From an uncultured Treponema sp. (GTDB lineage Bacteria; Spirochaetota; Spirochaetia; Treponematales; Treponemataceae): a DNA stretch of 39,827 nucleotides. The notes beneath the pieces were generated by a model that saw only the letters and a program-made list of their open reading frames with translations, searched no databases and was not told the origin of the DNA. The position numbers and the translations under genes are program-made. The stretch spans positions 1 through 39,827 of the forward strand of contig CALBGU010000083.1 of assembly GCA_937893155.1 (NCBI GenBank), given 5' to 3'. This document shows, piece by piece, positions 15,343 to 23,453 of the stretch; position 1 is the first letter of the stretch; every line of letters begins with the position of its first letter.

Positions 15343-16581
15343 ATGAAGAAATTTTCCGCATATTCTATATTTATTAGTATAACAACAAAATTAATTGTTG
15401 TCAGTTTTTTTGCGCAAAATTTATGTGCGGCATCATTCAGCGGCTATACAGGCATTTCAGGGACGTGGACGAACGCGCCAGAAAAAAAATTGATTCTTCC
15501 CATGGAATCTTTTTTAACAGGGCAACTCGAATTTTCCCCGTTTTTTATTGTGCGCGGCGAAATTTCGCTTCGTCCCGACAATGTATTGGATACGGGGCTT
15601 TTGAACGACACTGATACGACGTTTCGTGTCAACGAGTTTTCGGGAACGTTTCGCGCCTGCACGGATTATTTTACGCATTTTCTGGCGGTATTTATGGGGA
15701 GCTACGAATCTATCGGTTCCGATGTTTTTATGCAGCGGCACTTCGGCACAAAGCCGTTTACGTCGCGTTTGACGGAAAACTGGCGGGGACTGAGCGAGCC
15801 GAATATTTACGAAATCCGAAAATACGGGATTTCGTATGTGCTTCAGCCGACGATAAATTCTGCGGCAGGCGTTTATTTTTACACGCAAAACGGGGAAAAT
15901 GCTGACGGAAACAGCACGCGCGAATATGACGGCGATGTGCGTCTGGCGTTTTCAAGCCGCGTTTTCAAAATCGACCTTGCGGGCGGCATCGGTATTCCGC
16001 TGGACGACATCAGAGGGCAAGACGAAGATGCCATTTTTTCTATTAAATCCATAAATGTGCATTACGGTACGAATATGCTTATAAAGCCGTCCGACCGTTT
16101 TGAGCTGTTTTTGCAGCACGGTATCAAGCAAATCACGTTTGCGCCGCAGAAATCCTCTTCGCCCACTATTGACGACGATGATTTATTTGTGCTGCTTGAG
16201 CCGCGGTTTTTCTTCGGCAACACTTCCAAAATCACGGCTTCGCTCTATCAGCTTCCGTCTGAAACCGTGCAGTATTCGGTGTTTTTGTACGGGGTTTTGG
16301 GCGCGGATATTTCGTACAGCAACAGCGGCATTGCATTCGGCAATCACGAGGTTGAGGCGGGATTTCATCTGGGCGCGGCATACAGCGAGCTTCGGCTGAC
16401 AGATATGGCACATTTATTTACGTCAAGAAAATTGACGGATTATTCGTTTTCGCCGTATCTTGATTTTCAGTTCGGGCGCGCGGTTTTGAAGACTTCGTAT
16501 TCGATTGATGTAAGAACGGATTATATGTCGATGCCGGATTTTTTTACCAAGTTGACGCTCGGCTTTAAGACTGCGTTTTGA
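15343..16581 (+). CDS. putative outer-membrane beta-barrel protein
   Basis: 412 residues with an N-terminal signal peptide (lysines, a hydrophobic stretch, cleavage probably after CAA near residue 29). The mature part alternates hydrophobic and polar residues in beta-strand fashion (SFSGYTGISGTW, EFSPFFIVRGEISL, FRVNEFSGTFRA). It ends in phenylalanine after a strand (TLGFKTAF), the usual outer-membrane barrel terminus. I cannot assign a substrate or named family. GGAGG sits just upstream of the ATG. It is divergent from cheA and followed by a degenerate 20-22-bp repeat array. Confidence 0.75.
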   Translation: MKKFSAYSIFISITTKLIVVSFFAQNLCAASFSGYTGISGTWTNAPEKKLILPMESFLTGQLEFSPFFIVRGEISLRPDNVLDTGLLNDTDTTFRVNEFSGTFRACTDYFTHFLAVFMGSYESIGSDVFMQRHFGTKPFTSRLTENWRGLSEPNIYEIRKYGISYVLQPTINSAAGVYFYTQNGENADGNSTREYDGDVRLAFSSRVFKIDLAGGIGIPLDDIRGQDEDAIFSIKSINVHYGTNMLIKPSDRFELFLQHGIKQITFAPQKSSSPTIDDDDLFVLLEPRFFFGNTSKITASLYQLPSETVQYSVFLYGVLGADISYSNSGIAFGNHEVEAGFHLGAAYSELRLTDMAHLFTSRKLTDYSFSPYLDFQFGRAVLKTSYSIDVRTDYMSMPDFFTKLTLGFKTAF

Positions 16582-16603
16582 GTAAAAAAAAACTGCGGAC
16601 GGC

Positions 16604-16835
16604 TCAAAACTGTTGTCGCGGGACTGCCGCACGATTGTTTTTGCCGCAAAACAGTTGTTGCGAAGGCAAAACAACGGTGCGAACGGCACAAAACAAATGT
16701 TTTGTGGGCAAATCACTCGTGTTTTTATGACAAAACAGTTGTTGCGAGCACAAAACAACGTGTGGACAAGACAAAACAGTTGTTTCGAGGTCAAAATTAT
16801 TTTTTAGCTCAAAACAAACGGATTGAGCAAAAAAA
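16604..16835. repeat. degenerate tandem array, about 20-22-bp units in 41-42-bp pairs
   Basis: CAAAAC-type unit starts fall at 16604, 16647, 16667, 16689, 16709, 16731, 16751, 16772, 16792 and 16810, with weaker ones near 16627 and 16828. Every second start gives a period of 42, 42 and 41 bp. Several units contain palindromes, the best being CAAAACA-AA-TGTTTTG (16689-16704) and AAACA-GT-TGTTT (16774-16785). No supported gene lies in it; open frames across it are short repetitive translations. Confidence 0.85.
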
Positions 16836-16836
16836 A

Positions 16837-16870
16837 ATTATCGCGTCAAGATGAGATAATGACACAGGCA
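16837..16870. repeat. dispersed ATTATC...GATAAT element
   Basis: ATTATC (16837-16842) and GATAAT (16855-16860) flank a short core and are followed by GACACAGGCA. The same arrangement recurs at 29710-29742 and, less perfectly, near 33286-33306. Confidence 0.6.
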
Positions 16871-16900
16871 AAAAACTGCGGCAGAGGATACAATCAAGAT

Positions 16901-17527
16901 ATGGATTTTGCAAACCTATTTTCATTTTGGACGGCGCTGACGGAATCTCAAAAAAATGCGCTCTCCCGCGCATCGCGCACGGAAACATATCGCGCAGGCT
17001 CGCTCATTCACCGCGCGGACGGCAACTGCAAGGGCGTGATGGCGATTCTTTCGGGAATGCTCCGCGTGTATTGTGTGTCGGAAGAGGGGCGCGAAGTTAC
17101 GCTGTATCGCGTCTCGGCGGGCGAAGTGTGCATTTTGTCGGCGAGTTGCTTGATGGATTCGATTGTGTTTGAAGTGCTCATTGAGGCGGTGGGAGATACC
17201 GAGGTGTGTCTTTTGCCCGCGCAGGTGCTGCACCGCATTGAAGAAGAAAACGCGGCGGTCGGCTTGTACATCTACAAAACGGCGGCGGAAAAATTCTCGG
17301 AAGTGCTCTGGACGATTCAGCGCATTCTTTTTATGAAAATCGACAAGCGGATTTTGCTGTTTTTGCGCGAAGAAGCCGCGCGAGAGCACTCAAACACGGT
17401 GCGCATTACGCACGAGGAACTTGCCAAAAACATCGGGAGCGTGCGCGAAGTGGTCACAAAAACGCTCCGCTACCTTGCCGACGAGGGAACCATTTTGCTT
17501 TCGCGTGGAAAAATCAGTTTGCTCTAG
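16901..17527 (+). CDS. Crp/Fnr-family transcriptional regulator
   Basis: About 208 residues: an N-terminal cyclic-nucleotide-binding-type beta-roll (RAGSLIHRADGNCKGVMAIL, EGREVTLYRVSAGEVC), a dimerisation helix, and a C-terminal winged helix (ITHEELAKNIGSVREVVTKTL, with the SVREVVTKTL recognition helix). Cysteines are scattered (VCILSASC) but not in the classic N-terminal Fnr cluster, so an iron-sulfur sensor is not proven. I start at the ATG at 16901 with AGAGGA upstream; a longer in-frame version from a TTG at 16823 would run out of the repeat array. It probably activates the ferredoxin/NapH-like pair downstream. Confidence 0.88.
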   Translation: MDFANLFSFWTALTESQKNALSRASRTETYRAGSLIHRADGNCKGVMAILSGMLRVYCVSEEGREVTLYRVSAGEVCILSASCLMDSIVFEVLIEAVGDTEVCLLPAQVLHRIEEENAAVGLYIYKTAAEKFSEVLWTIQRILFMKIDKRILLFLREEAAREHSNTVRITHEELAKNIGSVREVVTKTLRYLADEGTILLSRGKISLL

Positions 17528-17556
17528 TCTTTTTTGCTCTTTTCTAACGCTACTTT

Positions 17557-17598
17557 TGTAACTTTATTACAGACAGCACTTTTCAAATCGGCTATTAT
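17557..17598 (+). promoter_or_regulatory. Crp/Fnr-type operator and -10 box in class II geometry
   Basis: A perfect inverted repeat TGTAA-N5-TTACA is centred at 17564. A TATTAT -10 box lies at 17593-17598, so a start near 17605 would put the operator at about -41, the class II activator position. The ferredoxin ATG follows 20 bases later with GGGAGG. No -35 box is needed in this arrangement and none is obvious. Confidence 0.6.
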
Positions 17599-17624
17599 TC
17601 TCAATAACAATGCTGGGAGGCACT

Positions 17625-17822
17625 ATGGCAAAGAAATATGCGTGTGTTGATACGACGCGCTGTGTGGCGTGCGGCTCGTGCGAAAAGGTGTGTCCGCGGG
17701 GAGCAATAAGTGTGCAGCGCGGGGCGTTCGCGGCGGTGGAAATCGAAAAATGTGTGGGCTGTCTTTTGTGCGCGAAGACGTGTCCTGCGGGAATTATCAG
17801 CGCAAAAGAGAGGGCTTTGTAA
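17625..17822 (+). CDS. 2[4Fe-4S] ferredoxin
   Basis: 65 residues with two complete cluster motifs, CVACGSCEKVCP and CVGCLLCAKTCP (each CxxCxxCxxxCP). It is a small electron carrier of the clostridial/bacterial type. I start at the ATG at 17625, preceded by GGGAGG; an in-frame ATG at 17610 lies in front of that site. Its stop overlaps the start of the next gene (TAATG). It probably passes electrons to or from the membrane protein that follows. Confidence 0.93.
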   Translation: MAKKYACVDTTRCVACGSCEKVCPRGAISVQRGAFAAVEIEKCVGCLLCAKTCPAGIISAKERAL

Positions 17823-18400
17823 TGGGAAAGGCAAAACGGTGGTATGATTTTTTGTGGATATGGTCAATCGTGTATTTTTCGCTCGGATTTTTTAATATTC
17901 TCTTTGCGTGGCTTGGATTGATTGATTTTATCGTGCCGTTGCTTTTTGCCATTGCGGCGGGCAACAAGCATTTTTGCAATCGCTATTGCGGGCGCGCTCA
18001 GCTTTTTTCGGTGCTCGGCGCAAAATTGTCGCGGGGGAAGGTGACTCCGCGCGCGCTTTCGTCAAAATGGTTTCGCTACGGATTTCTGGCGTTTTTTCTT
18101 ACGATGTTCGCGAATATGCTCTTTCAAACGTATTTGGTGGCACGCGGTGCGCAGGGATTGCATCAGGCGGTGAAATTGTTTTGGACGTTCCGCGTGCCGT
18201 GGAAATGGGCATACGCGGCGGGAACGCTCCCTGCGGGCTTGGAATGGATTGCGCAATTCAGCTACGGGTTTTACAGCCTTATGCTTACGTCCACGCTCAT
18301 CGGTCTTATCGTGATGGTGCTCTTTCGCCCGCGTTCGTGGTGCACGTTTTGCCCGATGGGCACGATGACCCAAACGATTTGCAAGCTCAAAGCGCGCTAA
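17822..18400 (+). CDS. NapH/NosR-like membrane iron-sulfur protein
   Basis: About 192 residues with about four membrane helices. Two cysteine motifs stand at membrane borders, CNRYCGR (about residue 49) and CTFCPMG (near residue 178), as in the polyferredoxin-like membrane proteins NapH, NosR and CcoG, although shortened. Probable role is electron transfer between quinone or the membrane and the ferredoxin encoded just upstream. The start overlaps the ferredoxin stop (TAATG). The pair follows a Crp/Fnr gene and an Fnr-type site, suggesting a redox- or nitrosative-stress-responsive unit. Terminal acceptor unknown. Confidence 0.75.
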   Translation: MGKAKRWYDFLWIWSIVYFSLGFFNILFAWLGLIDFIVPLLFAIAAGNKHFCNRYCGRAQLFSVLGAKLSRGKVTPRALSSKWFRYGFLAFFLTMFANMLFQTYLVARGAQGLHQAVKLFWTFRVPWKWAYAAGTLPAGLEWIAQFSYGFYSLMLTSTLIGLIVMVLFRPRSWCTFCPMGTMTQTICKLKAR

Positions 18401-18501
18401 ATGCGTTCGGCTCTTTGCGCAAGTAGTGCCAAAAAGTCCGCAGGCTCTACTGCGCGAATGGACGATTCTGCAAAATCTTCCATATTTTTCGTCTCTCTAT
18501 T
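18397..18501 (-). pseudogene. remnant of a PIN-domain toxin C-terminus
   Basis: On the minus strand an open frame ends at the stop at 18397 and reads TKNMEDFAESS then IRAVEPADFLALL. This matches the C-terminal end of VapC-like PIN domains (TRN..DF....I.V..P.EFL.L). The frame upstream is not PIN-like and meets a stop within about 50 codons, so only the tail is left. It overlaps the stop of the NapH-like gene. The call rests on one short motif. Confidence 0.4.
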
Positions 18502-18638
18502 CTGCTTTCTCTTTATTAAAGTCAATCTATCGACTTGCCCTTTATTTTAAAAGGACAATCTGATAAAACGGTAATGTTTCAACCTGAGTTTGAAGTTCTG
18601 CAAATGCAAAATCCATCATACCAGAAAACGAAAAAAAA
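18502..18638. other. non-coding gap, no recognisable element
   Basis: AT-rich sequence between the PIN remnant and the dehydrogenase stop. I see no gene, repeat or clear terminator. Confidence 0.4.
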
Positions 18639-19550
18639 CTATTTGGCTTCAAACGCGGCAAGCAGATTTTCCACGGTTTTTAGACCGACTCGGCGGAGCG
18701 ATTCTTCGGTTGAACCTGCAACGTGCAGCGTGGCAATGAAGTTGCTGAGCGAAAGCAGGGGATTTTTGCTCTCGGGCGGCTCTTGCTCAAACACATCGCT
18801 TGCCGCACCGGCAATGCAGTGCGAATCGAGCGCGCGAAACAGGTCGTGTTCGTTCACAATACCGCCCCGAGATGTGTTCACGAGCAGCAGAGCTGGATTT
18901 GCAACGGCAAAAATGCGCTCGTTGACCAGATTTTTTGTTTCGGCTGTCAGCGGCACATTAACGCTCACAATGTCCATCGTCTGAAAAAGCTGTGCCAGCG
19001 TGTCGATTTTTGAAAATCCGAGTGCGCTCAATTCGGTGGCGCTTCGGTGCGGATTAAAACAAAAAACAGAGCACGAAAACGCCGTTCGCACAATCTCGGC
19101 GGTTCTTTGCGCCGTAAATCCCGAGCCGATAAACCCGATTTTTTTGCCGAACAACTCGTTTCCATTGAGCTCGCTTAATCCCCATTTTGAAAATGTGCCT
19201 GCGCATAAACCGCTGTCGTTTTGTTTGACCTTAAAAAGCAGAGACAGCATAAAACTCACGGCGAGTTCCGCGACACTCTCGGCGTTTTCTCCGGGCGTGT
19301 TTTTCACGATGATGCCGCGCTTTTTGGCTTCGGCGAGGTCGATTTGGTCGGTCCCGGTTCCGTGGTCGGAGATGACGCGAAGACGCGGGCATTGTGCCAT
19401 AATCTCGGCGGTTACGGGGATTTTTCGCGTGATAATCCCTTCGATTTGCTCAGGATTGTCGAATGTGGAAACAATCGTGCAATGCGATGTGAGGAGCGCG
19501 AGCGCGTCGGAGTGCAATGCTTCGGATAAAAAAACGGTGTGCTTGTTCAT
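18639..19550 (-). CDS. D-isomer-specific 2-hydroxyacid dehydrogenase
   Basis: About 303 residues. The order is typical of the SerA/hydroxypyruvate-reductase family: ISDHGTGTDQID, then NTPGENAESVAELA, the Rossmann motif GKKIGFIGSG, the catalytic Arg in NTSRGG, Glu in DVFEQEPP and His in LHVAGSTEES. It reduces a 2-keto acid with NAD(P)H or works in reverse as a phosphoglycerate-type dehydrogenase; there is no ACT domain. I start at the ATG at 19550, because the longer frame to 19715 adds a low-complexity stretch that overlaps the Hpt gene start. Shine-Dalgarno is weak. Confidence 0.88.
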   Translation of the reverse strand: MNKHTVFLSEALHSDALALLTSHCTIVSTFDNPEQIEGIITRKIPVTAEIMAQCPRLRVISDHGTGTDQIDLAEAKKRGIIVKNTPGENAESVAELAVSFMLSLLFKVKQNDSGLCAGTFSKWGLSELNGNELFGKKIGFIGSGFTAQRTAEIVRTAFSCSVFCFNPHRSATELSALGFSKIDTLAQLFQTMDIVSVNVPLTAETKNLVNERIFAVANPALLLVNTSRGGIVNEHDLFRALDSHCIAGAASDVFEQEPPESKNPLLSLSNFIATLHVAGSTEESLRRVGLKTVENLLAAFEAK

Positions 19551-19700
19551 AAAAAAGAGTGTAGCGATAAAAAACGGCTCGAACAAGTGCAAATGCAAAA
19601 CAAGATGAGCAAAAGAGTGCGGGGCGGCTGTTTTTGACTTCTCGTGCTTTTTTGTCGTTTTCTCCTTGTTTTTTGCTATTTTTTTTATAAAATAGAAAGT

Positions 19701-20051
19701 ATGACATTTGAACAAGCTCTTGAAAAAATTGGTGTAAATACAGAAGAAGTGTTAGCGCGTTTTTCCGGCAATGAAATGCTGATGAAAAAATTTATATTGA
19801 AATTTGCCGAAGACAAGGCGTTCCCCGACACAAAAGCGGCGATTGCGGCAGGCGATAAAAAAGCGATTGAGCTATCGGCGCATACGCTCAAGGGCGTTTC
19901 GGGCAATTTGGGTTTTACGGCGCTGTACGAGGCGAGCGCGGCTTTGGTGAATGCCGTTCGCGCGGGCGAAGACGAAAAAATCCAGCCGCTTGGCGAAAAG
20001 GTGGTAGCGCTTGGCAACGATGTTGTTTCTGCGTTGCTGGCGGTTGAGTGA
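19701..20051 (+). CDS. stand-alone histidine phosphotransfer (Hpt) protein
   Basis: 116 residues forming one four-helix Hpt domain. The phosphorylated histidine is His61 in SAHTLKGVSGNLG. It passes phosphate between a hybrid kinase and a receiver. The gene for a receiver/HD-GYP protein lies 83 bases downstream on the same strand, so that is the obvious partner. I start at the ATG at 19701; the longer frame from 19644 is hydrophobic low-complexity sequence. TAAAAT lies 8 bases before the ATG, so a very short leader is possible. Confidence 0.88.
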   Translation: MTFEQALEKIGVNTEEVLARFSGNEMLMKKFILKFAEDKAFPDTKAAIAAGDKKAIELSAHTLKGVSGNLGFTALYEASAALVNAVRAGEDEKIQPLGEKVVALGNDVVSALLAVE

Positions 20052-20134
20052 AAAAAGCGGCGGTGATTCAAACGTATGTTCGCAATGACAGCGTGTAAAA
20101 AGACGGCATACGGTAAAAAAGAGGAGGGAAAAAT

Positions 20135-21259
20135 ATGGGGACGAGTTTAGGGAAAATCCTGATAATCGATGATGTGGAAATGAACCGTGCAATTTTGCGC
20201 GAGGCGTTCATTGAAAATTACGATATTTTGGAAGCAGAAAACGGCTATGTCGGCTTGGAGCAGATTGAAGAGCACGGCGACGAACTTACCGCCGTGTTTC
20301 TTGACATCATTATGCCTGAACTCGACGGTTTTGGCGTGCTGGGCGAACTGGAAAGCAGGGAGTTTTTGCACCGCGTTCCCGTGTTTTTAATTACGACGGA
20401 AGCCACGGAGTATGTGGCAACGAAGGCGTATAATTACGGCGTGGTCGATGTGATTTCAAAGCCGTTCAATCTCACGATTATCAAGCGGCGCGTGGAAAAT
20501 ATCATTGAGCTGTATGCGCACCGCAACAAACTTGAAAGCGTTATCGACAAAAAGCAGCGCGCGGAAAAAGTTGAGCGCAATCGCCAGAGTTCCACGATTC
20601 TGCGAAGCGAAAATATTCAGCACGCGCAATGGTCGATTATCGAAACGCTGGTTGCTTCGCTTGAGGCGCACAACATCGAAAGCGGCAAGCATATCCGCCG
20701 CATTTGCCGATTGACCAACGTGATTTTGCGCGACCTCAAGATTTCGCACCCCGAATACAATTTGACCGACAAAGACATTCACGTTATTACCAAGGCGGCG
20801 GCGCTGCACGACATCGGCAAAATCGCCATTCCAGAGCGCATTTTGCTCAAGCCCAAAAGTCAGGGCGCTCTGAGCGAGGGCGAGTTTGCGATTATGAAAA
20901 CGCACACCACCAAAGGCTGTGAGTTGATTGAGGCGATTCGCTCGTCGCTGTCGGAGGATATGTACACGTTTGCGCACCAAATCAGCCGAAGCCACCACGA
21001 GCGCTGGGACGGCAAGGGCTATCCCGACGGCTTGGTAAAGACCGAGATTCCGATTTCGGCGCAGGCGGTGTCGCTCGCGGACGCTTACAACGCGCTGATT
21101 TCCAAGCGCGCCTACAAAGAGCCCGTGCCGCACGAAATGGCGGTCAGAATGATGAACGAAGGGCAATGCGGGGTGTTCAATCCCGATTTGCTCGAATGTT
21201 TTAACAGGGTTATCGACGGCATTTATCAAGAAATATACGCGATTGACTTTATTCAGTAA
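20135..21259 (+). CDS. response regulator with HD-GYP output domain
   Basis: 374 residues. The N-terminal receiver has phospho-Asp57 (VFLDIIMPELDG) and Lys109. A coiled helix (about 120-165) joins it to an HD-GYP domain with HD at 225-226 (LHDIGK) and the complete HHERWDGKGYPDG at 287-299. HD-GYP proteins hydrolyse cyclic di-GMP; this is the RpfG arrangement. GAGGAGGG lies upstream of the ATG. With the Hpt gene just before, phosphorelay input into c-di-GMP breakdown is likely. A terminator follows. Confidence 0.93.
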   Translation: MGTSLGKILIIDDVEMNRAILREAFIENYDILEAENGYVGLEQIEEHGDELTAVFLDIIMPELDGFGVLGELESREFLHRVPVFLITTEATEYVATKAYNYGVVDVISKPFNLTIIKRRVENIIELYAHRNKLESVIDKKQRAEKVERNRQSSTILRSENIQHAQWSIIETLVASLEAHNIESGKHIRRICRLTNVILRDLKISHPEYNLTDKDIHVITKAAALHDIGKIAIPERILLKPKSQGALSEGEFAIMKTHTTKGCELIEAIRSSLSEDMYTFAHQISRSHHERWDGKGYPDGLVKTEIPISAQAVSLADAYNALISKRAYKEPVPHEMAVRMMNEGQCGVFNPDLLECFNRVIDGIYQEIYAIDFIQ

Positions 21260-21282
21260 CAGACGAAAATCTGTTTTCGCAA

Positions 21283-21325
21283 AAAAGCGCAGCAATGGAT
21301 TTAGAAAACCGCTGCGCTTTTCTTT
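21283..21325 (+). terminator. intrinsic terminator after the HD-GYP gene
   Basis: AAAAGCGCAGC (21283-21293) pairs with GCTGCGCTTTT (21311-21321), and the right arm runs into a T-rich stretch. Confidence 0.88.
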
Positions 21326-21361
21326 TCAAAACACACATATACACGGAATGAGGAGGGAAAA

Positions 21362-21961
21362 ATGTCGTTTCCAGAATGGATAACACGGCACGAACTGACA
21401 GATTTTGTTATTGAAGAGAATGCTAACTACTTACGTCTTCGATACGAAATCTATCAAAAGCTAAGCGGCGATGAGAGCAATCAAAAAAAAGAAATTGCGT
21501 GCATTGAGATTCCGCAATTTTGCAATCACGGAAAAGAAAAACTCGGCGTGTTTCTCAAGGACTTCAGCACATTGCTGTGCGAAATGCTGGTGAAGTGGGA
21601 TAAAGACACGGTTGAACGGCTGTACACGGAGGCGATGAACGAGCTATTTTGCGAAGATGCGGCGGATTATGAGCTGGGATTTTACGAGAAATTCGGCTTT
21701 TTGTACTGCACGATTCAGTTGAGCGAAGAAGGACACAAAAAAATCTATGGCGAGGGCAGAAAAGGGACGTGGCTTGCTCGGGAGCTGTCGTTTGCGTGGC
21801 TGCCTCCGAAAAGAACGCGGTTTCAAGACGTAGACCCCTCGCCCGCATGGAAGCAGATAGAAGCAAAGGCATTGCGCCGACAGCGACACCCGCGCAGAAC
21901 AATCTCGTTGCGTGATTATATTGAACTTTATGAAGAGAACGAGAAAAAGGAGGAGAAATGA
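21362..21961 (+). CDS. hypothetical protein coupled to a dGTPase
   Basis: 199 residues that I do not recognise. No signal peptide or membrane helix is seen. It is rich in Glu/Lys with aromatic residues (YLRLRYEIYQKL, YEKFGFLYCTIQL), and the C-terminus is a highly charged helix with basic patches (RRQRHPRR). GAGGAGGG precedes the ATG and its stop overlaps the start of the HD-domain nucleotidase gene by 4 bases, so the two are probably co-translated and may work together. Confidence 0.75.
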   Translation: MSFPEWITRHELTDFVIEENANYLRLRYEIYQKLSGDESNQKKEIACIEIPQFCNHGKEKLGVFLKDFSTLLCEMLVKWDKDTVERLYTEAMNELFCEDAADYELGFYEKFGFLYCTIQLSEEGHKKIYGEGRKGTWLARELSFAWLPPKRTRFQDVDPSPAWKQIEAKALRRQRHPRRTISLRDYIELYEENEKKEEK

Positions 21962-23226
21962 AAGGCACATTCACCGCGGTAAGAATGGACGAAAACAACA
22001 AGGATTATGTGCAGGCGGCAAAGAGGGAACACGCATTATATGAGCGCGGAAACACAATCCGAAGCGAGTTCGACCGCGATTACACGCGCCTTATCAATTC
22101 GCTTGCCTTCCGCCGCCTCAAGCACAAAACGCAGGTATTCTTAGCACCGACGAACGACCACGTTTGCACTCGTATGGAGCACGTTATTCACGTCAAATCC
22201 GTGAGCGAAACCATCGCGAAATATTTGGGCTTAAACACCGACCTCACCGCCGCCGTCGCTATCGGGCACGACATCGGACACGCGCCGTTCGGTCATCACG
22301 GCGAGGATTGTCTGAATGCGATTCTAAACGATAACAAAGACAATTCTATAAAAACCGCTGGCGGCAAAAAATTTTGGCACGAGCGCAATTCGTTGTTTTT
22401 CGCCGATTACATCGAAACGGTGCAAGACCCGAACGGCATTGAGCGCAATTTGAATCTGACTTATGCGGTGCGCGACGGGCTGATTTGTCATTGCGGCGAA
22501 ATCGACCAACTTTCCATAAAGCCGCGCGCCGAGCCGATTGATTTGTATGCCATAAAGCAGGCAGGAAGCGTGCAGCCGTACACGTGGGAGGGGTGCGTCG
22601 TGAAAATCGCGGACAAAATTGCGTATTTGGGGCGCGACCTTGAAGACGCGAGGCGGTATCACATCATTGATATGACGGCGTACCGCGAATTGCGCGAGAT
22701 TGTGGCGAAGACGCTCGGCGCGGATTTTTCAAGCACGGCGCAGGCGATAAATGCGTCAACTATCGTGAATGCGCTTGTTTCGGATTTATGCGAGCATAGT
22801 TCGGTTGAAGCGGGGTTGTGCTTTTCGCAAAAGAAGTTTGATTTTTTGACCGAGCTCAAAAAGTTCAATATCGCGTACATTTACAATCATTGGCGGCTTG
22901 TGGAGTTTGAAAAATACGCGACGCTGGTCATCAAAACGATTTTCGATATGCTGTTGCGCACGTTTCCTTTTGCGCCGTCGGGCAAGGTCGGCTTGTGCTT
23001 AAAATATTTTCCGCAGCTACGCGATTCGTTTGAAGATTGGCTGGTGAAGCATTCGAATTACGAGAGCGCAGGCACGTTCGACCGCACCAACGCGTTGCAT
23101 TACGACACGGTGAGCGTGTTCGACTGCACAAACGAGAAAAGCTACATCAAGTGCATTATCGAATACATCAGCGGAATGACCGACCAATTCGCCATCGCGA
23201 TTTACAACGAAATCATTTCGTTCTAA
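21958..23226 (+). CDS. dgt: deoxyguanosinetriphosphate triphosphohydrolase-like protein
   Basis: 422 residues of the HD-domain dNTPase family that splits dNTPs into deoxynucleoside and triphosphate. The conserved opening FDRDYTRLINSLAFRRLKHKTQVF is followed by the first metal His in RMEHVIHV, the central GHDIGHAPFGHHGE and the late KIADKIAYLGRDLEDA. Length fits the dGTPase family. The start overlaps the hypothetical protein upstream (ATGA). Such enzymes control dNTP pools and in some cases limit phage; nothing here proves the latter. Confidence 0.9.
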   Translation: MKGTFTAVRMDENNKDYVQAAKREHALYERGNTIRSEFDRDYTRLINSLAFRRLKHKTQVFLAPTNDHVCTRMEHVIHVKSVSETIAKYLGLNTDLTAAVAIGHDIGHAPFGHHGEDCLNAILNDNKDNSIKTAGGKKFWHERNSLFFADYIETVQDPNGIERNLNLTYAVRDGLICHCGEIDQLSIKPRAEPIDLYAIKQAGSVQPYTWEGCVVKIADKIAYLGRDLEDARRYHIIDMTAYRELREIVAKTLGADFSSTAQAINASTIVNALVSDLCEHSSVEAGLCFSQKKFDFLTELKKFNIAYIYNHWRLVEFEKYATLVIKTIFDMLLRTFPFAPSGKVGLCLKYFPQLRDSFEDWLVKHSNYESAGTFDRTNALHYDTVSVFDCTNEKSYIKCIIEYISGMTDQFAIAIYNEIISF

Positions 23227-23320
23227 AATCCGCGCCCTGTTTTACTCCGTGCCAATGGCGCGAAAAATTGCTGGGGACAGCGTTGACAAAAAACACGGCG
23301 ACTCGGGAATCTATGTAATT

Positions 23321-23390
23321 GTTCGTTGAGCGAAGTCGAAACGAATTGCGCACGGATTTTTTCGCACATTTCGACTATGCTCAATGAGCT
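23321..23390. repeat. imperfect inverted-repeat element
   Basis: GTTGAGCGAAGTCGAAA (about 23325-23341) and TTTCGACTATGCTCAATG (about 23370-23387) form an imperfect hairpin across about 28 bases. It lies between two plus-strand genes; the gap 23227-23453 otherwise holds nothing recognisable. Confidence 0.7.
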
Positions 23391-23453
23391 AATAATGGCA
23401 CAACGCAGAGTTTTGTGCGATAATGGCGGCATCATTTTGAAAAGGAAACGGAA

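Noticed and set aside
16423..16794. Repetitive Cys/Asn-rich minus-strand frame over the 16.6-kb array
   Set aside because: It is a translation of the 21-bp-like repeats plus the antisense end of the barrel gene; no start signal.
20456..21295. 279-codon minus-strand frame opposite the HD-GYP gene
   Set aside because: Antisense shadow of a well-supported gene; composition is Arg/Asn/Val-biased without any motif.
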